This document shows, in pieces, positions 7,417 through 12,752 of a stretch of DNA of 12,752 bases. The stretch spans positions 1 through 12,752 of the forward strand of contig CAKTZN010000035.1 of assembly GCA_934635545.1 (NCBI GenBank). The letters run 5' to 3'. Source of the stretch: an uncultured Oscillospiraceae bacterium (GTDB lineage: Bacteria; Bacillota; Clostridia; Oscillospirales; Oscillospiraceae). The first letter of the stretch is position 1, and the number at the start of each line of letters is the position of its first letter. The notes beneath the pieces are model-generated. The model had not been told where the DNA came from. It saw only the letters and a list, made by a program, of their open reading frames with translations, and ran no database searches. The translations under genes were made by a program, and so were the position numbers.

Positions 7417-8639
7417 GCCAGTTCCTTCCTGTCGCACACCGAGATACCCAGCGAGCACAGGATGCCCGCCGCGGCCAGGCCGATGATCAGGAAGAAGGTG
7501 GCGTTATAGGAGCCGCTGGCGTCGAACAGCGCGCCGGAGATGGTGCTGCCGAAGCTGGCGAAGATCAGGTTGCTGTTGATCAGGGGGAAGTTCACCGGAT
7601 AGTGGGCCGGGCCGAAGTAGGCGCGGCAGAAGGCGGAGTTGGTGGGGGTGACGCCGGAGTAGGCCAGACCGCCCAGCACGAAGCCGATGATGACCACCAC
7701 GATGCTGCGGGTGCTCAGTGCCAGGATCAGCACCACAGCGGTGATGATGAACAGCACGTTCACCAACTGCATGGACACCTTGCGGCCGAACTTATCGTAC
7801 ATGCCGCCGAACAGCACGCGGCCCAGTGCGTTACAGATGGAGATCAGGCCCACGATGGTGGCCACGGAGGAGGCGGTCTGGTCGGCGCTGGCCTCCCACA
7901 CCACGCCGCTGGCCTGGGAGATCAGGGCAAGGCCCGCTGCGCTGACAGCGATGGCCCAAACGTAATAGAGCCAGAAGCTGGGCTTTTTCACCATCTCCAG
8001 CGGCTTATGATCCCGGCCCGCCGCCTTGACGGCAGTCTTACCGCCCTTACCGGCCGGGGCCACGAAGTCCGCGCCGGGCGCCACAAAGAAGAAGGAGCAG
8101 ATGGCCAGCACCACGAAAATGATGACGCCCAGCACCACAAAGCTGACGCGCCAGCCGCCGATCCAGTCGGGCGTCCACGCCTGATAGAGCTTGCCGATGA
8201 CAAAGCTGCCGCCGCCGAAGCCCATCAGCAGCACGCCGGAGATGAGACCGGGACGGTCGGGAAACCAGCGAACCATGGTGCTCATGACGGCGTTATAGCA
8301 AAGGCCGGAGCTGAGACCGCACAGCACACCGAAGCCGATATACAGCATGGCCACGGACTGGGTGCGGCTGGCCAGGAAGAAGCCCAGCAGGAACAGCACC
8401 GCGCCGATGCGCACGGACATCTTGGCGCTGAGCTTGCCGCTCAGCAGGCCGCACAGCAGCGAACCGATGCAGAACAGGATCATCACGATGGTAAAGGTCA
8501 TGCTGAGCTGCGCCTTGGTCCAGCTTGTAAACTCGGCGGCGATGGGGGTGCTCAGCACGCTCCAGGCGTACACGAGACCGGCGAACAGCAGCACGATCAC
8601 GCCCACGATGGCATAGACCCAGCGGTTCAGTTGTTTCAT
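7413..8639 (-). CDS. OFA-type major facilitator superfamily transporter
   Basis: A 408-residue inner-membrane protein with about 12 hydrophobic segments and a central cytoplasmic loop (about residues 190-225). It resembles the oxalate/formate antiporter (OFA) family: it opens RWVYAIVGVIVLLFAGLVYAWSV, has the segment GLCYNAVMSTMVRWFPDRPG, and carries MFS loop signatures GLLSGKLSAKMSVRIG after TM2 and GRVLFGGMYDKFGRK after TM8. Substrates in this family are small monocarboxylates or dicarboxylates, often by exchange, and the actual substrate cannot be read from the sequence. The ATG at 8639 has GGAGGG 7 nt upstream. It lies downstream of the 2-oxoacid oxidoreductase operon with a terminator between, so it is a separate unit. 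A link to organic acid metabolism is inferred. Confidence 0.88.
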   Translation of the reverse strand: MKQLNRWVYAIVGVIVLLFAGLVYAWSVLSTPIAAEFTSWTKAQLSMTFTIVMILFCIGSLLCGLLSGKLSAKMSVRIGAVLFLLGFFLASRTQSVAMLYIGFGVLCGLSSGLCYNAVMSTMVRWFPDRPGLISGVLLMGFGGGSFVIGKLYQAWTPDWIGGWRVSFVVLGVIIFVVLAICSFFFVAPGADFVAPAGKGGKTAVKAAGRDHKPLEMVKKPSFWLYYVWAIAVSAAGLALISQASGVVWEASADQTASSVATIVGLISICNALGRVLFGGMYDKFGRKVSMQLVNVLFIITAVVLILALSTRSIVVVIIGFVLGGLAYSGVTPTNSAFCRAYFGPAHYPVNFPLINSNLIFASFGSTISGALFDASGSYNATFFLIIGLAAAGILCSLGISVCDRKELA

Positions 8640-8666
8640 AGGGAAGCCCTCCAGATATGTTTATTC

Positions 8667-8682
8667 TGTGAATTTTTTCACG
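8667..8682. promoter_or_regulatory. CRP/FNR-like palindrome upstream of the transporter
   Basis: TGTGA-ATTTTT-TCACG matches the TGTGA-N6-TCACA pattern of Crp/Fnr-family sites at 9 of 10 positions. It lies 28-43 nt upstream of the transporter ATG, too close for activation at -41.5, so if used it would more likely repress. No regulator of this family is in the window. Confidence 0.4.
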
Positions 8683-8721
8683 CTCTCCTAATCAGTTTAC
8701 CAAATGATTCAATGAAACACA

Positions 8722-8753
8722 AGAGCCCCACGGAGAAACATCCGTAGGGCTCT
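8722..8753 (-). terminator. Terminator of the 2-oxoacid oxidoreductase operon
   Basis: A 13-bp stem with one mismatch, AGAGCCCCACGGA (8722-8734) / TCCGTAGGGCTCT (8741-8753), loop GAAACA, starts about 27 nt beyond the gamma-subunit stop. On the minus strand TGTGTTTCATT follows, a modest T-rich tail. Confidence 0.7.
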
Positions 8754-8780
8754 GTTTCGTATTAAGAAATTTATTGCCGC

Positions 8781-9326
8781 TTACCGGGCCTCTTTACCAA
8801 TTTTCAGGCCCGCCTCAAAAGCCTGCTTGTTCAGGGGCAGCAGCTTGGGCTTTTTGCCCAGCTTGTGCTCGATGGTCTGCCACACCACGTCCTCCGGCAC
8901 CACCTGGGTATAGCCCACATAAGCGCCCAGCATGATGATGTTCAGCACCTTGGCATTGCCCATCTCAAGGGCCATCTCGGTAACGGGCACCTTCACCACC
9001 TTCACATCCTGACGGGTGATCTCGCTGGTGACGATGGAGCTGTTGATGAACAGCGTGCCGCCGGGCACCAGCTTATAAAGGAACTTGTTGAGACTGGGAT
9101 CGTTCATAACGATCAGGTCATCCATGCTGTCGCCCAGGGGTGCGCCGATGTCGTCATCGGAGATGACCACATAGCAGTTGGCGGTACCGCCCCGCTGCTC
9201 CGCGCCGTAGGAGGGGAAGAACGTAACATTCTTATCCGTACTGTCGCAGGTGGCTTCCGCCAGGAACTTGCCCAGGGTCATGACGCCCTGTCCGCCGAAG
9301 CCGGCCACCATCAGATTCCGTTCCAT
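8781..9326 (-). CDS. 2-oxoacid:ferredoxin oxidoreductase, gamma subunit
   Basis: A 181-residue subunit of the four-subunit ketoacid:ferredoxin oxidoreductase. Its family domain is named for the pyruvate ferredoxin oxidoreductase gamma subunit and contributes to CoA binding and assembly. Recognisable motifs are VAGFGGQGVMTLGKFLAEA near the N-terminus and FPSYGAEQRGGTANCYVVIS at about residues 37-56. The frame also offers GTG at 9332, but the ATG at 9326 has proper spacing (7 nt) to GGAGG, while the GTG nearly abuts it. The start lies 2 nt beyond the beta-subunit stop, so translation is probably coupled. It is the last gene of the operon. Confidence 0.92.
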   Translation of the reverse strand: MERNLMVAGFGGQGVMTLGKFLAEATCDSTDKNVTFFPSYGAEQRGGTANCYVVISDDDIGAPLGDSMDDLIVMNDPSLNKFLYKLVPGGTLFINSSIVTSEITRQDVKVVKVPVTEMALEMGNAKVLNIIMLGAYVGYTQVVPEDVVWQTIEHKLGKKPKLLPLNKQAFEAGLKIGKEAR

Positions 9327-9328
9327 AT

Positions 9329-10081
9329 TCACGCCTCCTCCTTGCTCTTGTCCCGGATCACGCCCAGGGGGAATTCCTTCAGCATGTTCTGCTCCAGAAA
9401 ATCCAGGGACTCCAGCGGGTCAAGACCCCAGTTGGTGGGGCAGCTCGTCACGATCTCCACCATAGAGAAGCCCTTGCCGTCCAACTGGTTCTGGAAGGCC
9501 TTTTTGATGGCCGCCTTGGTCTTGGCCACGTTGGCCGGGGTGTTGCAGCTCGTCCGCTCCAGATAGTAGGGGGCAGTGAGCTGATTAAGGATCTCGCACA
9601 TGTGCATGGGGTAGCCGTGCTCCTTGGGATCGCGGCCCTTGGGGGCGGTGGTGGCCTTCATGCCCACCAGTGTGGTGGGGGCCATCTGGCCGCCGGTCAT
9701 GCCGTAGATGCCGTTATTGACAAAGATGACCGAGAAATTCTCGCCCCGGTTGGCGGCGGACATGGTCTCAGCCAGGCCGATGGACGCCAGGTCGCCGTCG
9801 CCCTGATAGGTGAACACCAGGGACTCCGGATTGCTGCGCTTGGCGCCAGTGGCCACCGCACAGGCCCGGCCGTGGGCCGCCAGCAGATAGTCGTAGGTAA
9901 TGTAATCCATATGCAGGCCGCAGCAGCCCACGCCCACGGCGCAGGCGGCCTTGTCCAGCAGGTCCATCTCCTCCAGCACCTCGCCGATGAGCTTGATGAT
10001 GGTGGAGTGCATGCAGCCGGGGCAGAAGCCGGACACCATGTCGGCCTTGATGCCTTTCGTTCTCGCGTAGACTTTTTCCAT
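9329..10081 (-). CDS. 2-oxoacid:ferredoxin oxidoreductase, beta subunit (TPP-binding)
   Basis: A 250-residue subunit carrying thiamine pyrophosphate and an Fe-S cluster. The TPP motif is GDGDLASIGLAE (94-105) ending in VNNGIYGMTGGQ (121-132). The cluster ligands are probably Cys20 and Cys23 (FCPGC), a Cys in GVGCCG (52-55) and the Cys of ERTSCNTP. The short length and GFCPGC start fit the VOR/KOR class rather than single-chain pyruvate:ferredoxin oxidoreductase. The frame extends upstream to 10156 inside the alpha gene, but the ATG at 10081 has AAGGAGG 9 nt away and begins the conserved region. It starts 16 nt after alpha. Confidence 0.94.
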   Translation of the reverse strand: MEKVYARTKGIKADMVSGFCPGCMHSTIIKLIGEVLEEMDLLDKAACAVGVGCCGLHMDYITYDYLLAAHGRACAVATGAKRSNPESLVFTYQGDGDLASIGLAETMSAANRGENFSVIFVNNGIYGMTGGQMAPTTLVGMKATTAPKGRDPKEHGYPMHMCEILNQLTAPYYLERTSCNTPANVAKTKAAIKKAFQNQLDGKGFSMVEIVTSCPTNWGLDPLESLDFLEQNMLKEFPLGVIRDKSKEEA

Positions 10082-10097
10082 ATTCCGGCGCCTCCTT

Positions 10098-11177
10098 TCA
10101 GCGTTCCAGCAGCGCCTTGGCTGCCTGAATGACCTCGTCGCGGCCCATGATCTCACCGCCTGCGTGGAGGCAGGTGTGGATGGGGCAGCGATCCATGACC
10201 GCCAGCTTCACGTCGTTGACCATCTGGGCGGGAATGGACATCTCCACGTCCAGAATGGCCTTCACCCGGCCGAAATCCAGCCCGGCGTAGGTATCGTAGG
10301 GGAAGGGATTGAGGGTCTTGGGGCGGATGAAGCCCACCTTGTAGCCCTGACCGCGCAGCAGCTTCACCGCGCTGCGGGCGATACGGCCACAGATGCCGTA
10401 GCCGGTCAGGACGATCTCCGCGTCATCAAGGAACATGGTCTCCACCTGCACGTCTTTTTTCCAGCTCTCGTACAGCGCCTCCATCTCCCGGCAGGCCTGC
10501 TCCTGATCCTTGGTGGACCAGCGGCCCGCCGCCACGATGCCCCGGGGCTCCTTGGTGGAATCGTGACCCACGGCGGAGGTGGCACGCAGGGCGTCCTTCA
10601 GGGCTTTCACTTCCTCGGCGGAGCGCATCTCCGGCAGCTCCACCGGCTCCATGATGGTGCCCATGACGCCGTCGGTGAGGATGAGGACGGGGTTATGATC
10701 CCGCTGGGCGTAGTCGAAGGCGGCATAGGTCATGTCCACCGCCTCCTGCACCGTGGCGGGAGAGAACACCATCATGCGGAAGCCGCCGTTGCCGCTGGCC
10801 TTGGTGGCCTGGGTATAGTCCTGCTGGGCGGGCTGGATGGTGCCGATGGCCGGGCCGCCCCGCTGCACGTTGACATACACCATGGGCAGCCGTGCGCTGG
10901 CGCAGAAGCTGATGCCCTCGCTCATGAGGCTGATGCCGCAGGAGCTGGAGCTGGTCATGGCCCGCGTGCCGGTACCGGCGGAGCCGTAGACCATGTTGAT
11001 GGAGGCCACCTCGCTCTCGCCCTGGACGAAGGTGCCGCCTACCTCCGGCATGCGGCGGGCCAGATATTCGGGGATCTCGTTCTGGGGGGTAATGGGATAG
11101 CCGGCGAAGAACCGGCAGCCGCTGCGCACCGCAGCCTCGGCAATGGCCTCGGTGCCCTTCATGAATACTCTTGCCAT
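10098..11177 (-). CDS. vorB: 2-oxoacid:ferredoxin oxidoreductase, alpha subunit (VorB-like)
   Basis: A 359-residue subunit with the pyrimidine-binding TPP domain and the transketolase C-terminal-like domain. Signatures are AGYPITPQNEIPEYLA near residue 25, GESEVASINMVYGSAGTGTR, MTSSSSCGISLMSEG, and VNVQRGGPAIGTIQPAQQD, all characteristic of VOR/KOR alpha chains. The complex would convert a 2-oxoacid plus CoA to acyl-CoA, CO2 and reduced ferredoxin. Branched-chain 2-oxoacids (VOR) or 2-oxoglutarate (KOR) are both possible, and sequence reading alone does not decide. The symbol follows the commonly used VorB name for this chain. The ATG at 11177 has AAGGAGG 7 nt upstream and lies 12 nt after the ferredoxin subunit stop. 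Confidence 0.93.
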   Translation of the reverse strand: MARVFMKGTEAIAEAAVRSGCRFFAGYPITPQNEIPEYLARRMPEVGGTFVQGESEVASINMVYGSAGTGTRAMTSSSSCGISLMSEGISFCASARLPMVYVNVQRGGPAIGTIQPAQQDYTQATKASGNGGFRMMVFSPATVQEAVDMTYAAFDYAQRDHNPVLILTDGVMGTIMEPVELPEMRSAEEVKALKDALRATSAVGHDSTKEPRGIVAAGRWSTKDQEQACREMEALYESWKKDVQVETMFLDDAEIVLTGYGICGRIARSAVKLLRGQGYKVGFIRPKTLNPFPYDTYAGLDFGRVKAILDVEMSIPAQMVNDVKLAVMDRCPIHTCLHAGGEIMGRDEVIQAAKALLER

Positions 11178-11189
11178 GTTCTTCCCTCC

Positions 11190-11393
11190 TTACTTATACA
11201 CTTCGATGGCGGCGTCGGGACACATGCGGCCGCAGATGGCGCAGCCGATGCAGTTCTCCGGATGGGCCGCCGTGACGTAGGGGTAGCCCTTGGAGTTCAC
11301 GTCGTGTCCCACGGCCAGCACGCCCTTGGGACAGAACTTCACGCAGTAGCCGCAGCTTTTGCAGCTCTCCGCGCGGATGGTGACTTGCGGCAT
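11190..11393 (-). CDS. 2-oxoacid:ferredoxin oxidoreductase, delta subunit (2x[4Fe-4S] ferredoxin)
   Basis: A 67-residue ferredoxin-like subunit with two complete CxxCxxCxxxCP motifs: CKSCGYCVKFCP (Cys11, 14, 17, 21) and CIGCAICGRMCP (Cys48, 51, 54, 58). It should carry two [4Fe-4S] clusters and relay electrons from the TPP site to free ferredoxin. The ATG at 11393 has AAGGAGG 7 nt upstream. It sits first among the structural subunits, in the order delta-alpha-beta-gamma, 31 nt after the P-loop gene. Confidence 0.93.
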   Translation of the reverse strand: MPQVTIRAESCKSCGYCVKFCPKGVLAVGHDVNSKGYPYVTAAHPENCIGCAICGRMCPDAAIEVYK

Positions 11394-11424
11394 AGTGTTT
11401 CCTCCTTTGATTCTCTGATATCAC

Positions 11425-12099
11425 TCACTCAAGTCCCGCTTCCGGGACGGATATATGGGATGTAATGGGGATGAGGGGCAGGGGCGTCTCCCCCTTGGCC
11501 TGTTCATACAGCGCGGCGGGCACGGCGGCGGCCTCTACGGCGACATAGGGACTCAGCATCTCCAGCCCCTGCCGGATGCCGTCCAGATACTCCGCCAGCG
11601 TGGTGTCCCCGCCCAGATTGGGATTCAGCAAAAACCGGGGCATTTTCAAGCGGGAGGCCCGCAGGATGGCGGACAGCGTGCCGTCGATATGCTCGGTGGT
11701 GGCCGACCATGGGCGGTAGGGGTTCACCACGAACCACACGTCGGCGGTTTTCAGCAGGTGGGCATAGCCGCCGATCAATTTCGCGCCGGTGTCGTTGCCG
11801 CCCACGTCCAGAATGACGGTCTTTTCCTCGTCCAGCAGCAAGGGGATCAATCCGCCCACCTGGGTGGGCGCGTCGGCGCACTGTTGTTGAAAGTGAACAG
11901 TGACGCCCGCCTGTTCCAGCAGGCCCTCTGCGTCACGGGAGCGCATCAGGGGCTTGGTCTGGTCAAGGTCGAAGAAGTGTACCTCTCTCCCCTGCCCTGC
12001 CAGCTCCAGCGCCAGATGGACGGCAAGCTCGGATTTTCCGCACCCGGCCTCGCCCAGGAATACAACATTTCTCTGCCGCAGCAGTCCTTCCCATGCCAT
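11425..12099 (-). CDS. P-loop NTPase leading the oxidoreductase operon
   Basis: A 224-residue SIMIBI-like NTPase. Walker A is GEAGCGKS (16-23), FFDLDQTKP (42-50) looks like a switch/A'-type strand with paired aspartates, and VILDVGGND (95-103) is the Walker B strand. VVNPYRPW and FLLNPNLGGDTT follow, where related ParA/MinD/ArsA/CobQ-like proteins carry base-specificity loops. It has no membrane segment or DNA-binding domain. A GTG at 12108 is in frame, but the ATG at 12099 has GAGGT 7 nt upstream. As the first gene of the operon it may act in cofactor loading, assembly or regulation of the oxidoreductase. No experimental role is known to me. Confidence 0.82.
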   Translation of the reverse strand: MAWEGLLRQRNVVFLGEAGCGKSELAVHLALELAGQGREVHFFDLDQTKPLMRSRDAEGLLEQAGVTVHFQQQCADAPTQVGGLIPLLLDEEKTVILDVGGNDTGAKLIGGYAHLLKTADVWFVVNPYRPWSATTEHIDGTLSAILRASRLKMPRFLLNPNLGGDTTLAEYLDGIRQGLEMLSPYVAVEAAAVPAALYEQAKGETPLPLIPITSHISVPEAGLE

Positions 12100-12157
12100 G
12101 GTATTCACCTCGATATGTAAAAATTATCTATGCATATAATTTTTTTCTACATTTTGG

Positions 12158-12186
12158 AGTGTAACACGTCTTGCAATCCTTGTCAA
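12158..12186 (-). promoter_or_regulatory. Promoter of the oxidoreductase operon
   Basis: On the minus strand TTGACA (12181-12186) and TACACT (12158-12163) are separated by exactly 17 nt. The start would fall near 12150, giving a leader of about 50 nt. The element interleaves with the divergent promoter for the PAS regulator. Confidence 0.8.
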
Positions 12187-12199
12187 CCGCGTGTACAAT
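12171..12199 (+). promoter_or_regulatory. Promoter of the divergent PAS regulator
   Basis: On the plus strand TTGCAA (12171-12176) and TACAAT (12194-12199) are separated by exactly 17 nt, with TG before the -10 (GTGTACAAT). It overlaps the opposing operon promoter by 16 bp, so the two polymerases cannot bind together. Confidence 0.7.
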
Positions 12200-12235
12200 T
12201 TAGATAAAAACTTATCCGGAAAGGTGAATCGTGCC

Positions 12236-12752
12236 ATGGAACGGGAGAAACTTTTGATCAAATTCTGCGATTTTCTCACCCATGTGATGGGCCCGGAGAC
12301 GGAGGTGGTGCTCCATGACAAGGAGGGCTTCATCATCTGGATCGCCCAGGGCCACATCACCGGCCGGGCTGTGGGCCAGCAGGATCTGCTGCCCGCCATG
12401 GAGATGGTGGCCCGCCAGCGGGCCCTGGAGGGCTTCGACTACACCACGGGATACAAGAGCTTCAGCCGCAAGGGTACGCCCCTGCGCTCCTCCTCCCTGT
12501 TCTTCCGGGATGACGAGGGCAAGCTGGACTATGTGCTGTGCGTCAACCAGGACATCAGCGCCTATGTGAACCTCCAGCAGATGCTGGACGCCTTCATCGG
12601 CGACCGGCCCGCCGTGGCCCAGGTGCAGCCGGAGCAGGACACCCTGGACGACGTGGTGATGAAGATGATCCTGGGCGAGATCGCCCGCATGAAGCCCGCC
12701 GACATCGACAGCAAGGAGGCCAAGCTGCGGCTCATCGCCCGTCTCAATGAGA
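12236..12752 (+). CDS. YheO/DauR-like PAS-domain transcriptional regulator (truncated by window)
   Basis: 172 codons are visible, and the C-terminus runs past the right edge. The N-terminus reads MEREKLLIKFCDFLTHVMGP, then TEVVLHD and a PAS-like core with GHITGRAVG and FDYTTGYKSFSRKGTPLRSSSLFF, followed by VLCVNQDISAY. This is the YheO-like PAS domain (about residues 5-115). A linker and a helical stretch beginning DDVVMKMILGEI follow, leading toward the expected HTH of the YheO/DauR class, of which RLIARLNE is just the start. The ATG at 12236 follows AAAGGTG by 9 nt. Known relatives are repressors sensing small metabolites; DauR controls D-arginine catabolism. Divergence from the oxidoreductase operon suggests that it controls that operon. 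Confidence 0.88.
   Translation, partial: MEREKLLIKFCDFLTHVMGPETEVVLHDKEGFIIWIAQGHITGRAVGQQDLLPAMEMVARQRALEGFDYTTGYKSFSRKGTPLRSSSLFFRDDEGKLDYVLCVNQDISAYVNLQQMLDAFIGDRPAVAQVQPEQDTLDDVVMKMILGEIARMKPADIDSKEAKLRLIARLNE

Noticed and set aside
7165..7458. A minus-strand frame whose MKSGDFIAKK start overlaps the transporter stop as ATGA
   Set aside because: The overlap looks like coupling, but the product is arginine-rich translation of consecutive hairpins and a terminator, with no ribosome site. I treat it as repeat DNA.
7602..8747. A 381-codon plus-strand frame opposite the transporter
   Set aside because: Low-complexity His/Ala/Gln/Asp translation typical of the reverse of a membrane-protein gene. 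The minus frame has clear MFS features.
10164..11465. A 433-codon plus-strand frame opposite the alpha and delta subunits
   Set aside because: It is a shadow of vorB and the ferredoxin gene, with composition dominated by His/Gly/Ala and no recognisable motif.

Overview
The window looks like a chromosomal segment of a GC-rich, endospore-forming anaerobic Clostridium-class bacterium. The best fit is a gut Oscillospiraceae or Ruminococcaceae relative. The reasons are a clear spoIIE, a ferredoxin-linked 2-oxoacid oxidoreductase operon, strong AGGAGG ribosome sites, high GC in coding DNA and AT-rich promoters. No RNA gene, IS element, CRISPR array or phage gene is visible.

Layout. Positions 1-3491, minus strand: spoIIE, then a small 88-residue protein with a C-terminal membrane segment, a terminator, then dusB, whose stop overlaps the start of a further gene running off the left edge. 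Positions 3611-4078: two divergent small genes, an unknown 52-residue protein (minus) and a 73-residue Cro/CI-type regulator (plus), separated by a perfect 42-bp palindrome. A bidirectional terminator follows at about 4106-4133. Positions 4140-6345, minus strand: an intact lepA sits between the 3' end and the 5' end of a second, broken lepA, with hairpin-rich spacers at both junctions. Positions 6484-7137: an XRE regulator with its own good promoter. Positions 7413-8639: an OFA-type major facilitator transporter. Positions 8781-12099, minus strand: an operon encoding a P-loop NTPase, then the delta (ferredoxin), alpha, beta and gamma subunits of a 2-oxoacid:ferredoxin oxidoreductase of the VOR/KOR class. 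From 12236 on the plus strand there is a divergent YheO/DauR-like PAS regulator, cut by the right edge.

How the genes work together. The oxidoreductase oxidatively decarboxylates a 2-oxoacid to an acyl-CoA and passes electrons to ferredoxin. The divergent PAS regulator shares an overlapping promoter region with that operon and is the obvious candidate to control it. The transporter downstream may move a related organic acid, but this is inferred from position only. The spoIIE, dusB and lepA genes are core sporulation and translation functions.

The most unusual structure is the nested lepA. All 48 codons of the two outer fragments encode the same residues as the intact gene but carry 13 synonymous differences. 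The inner gene is capped at both ends by short inverted copies (13 and 11 nt) of its own subterminal sequence. This looks like replacement of one lepA allele by a related one, associated with hairpin-mosaic DNA. A strain-chimeric assembly must be excluded first.
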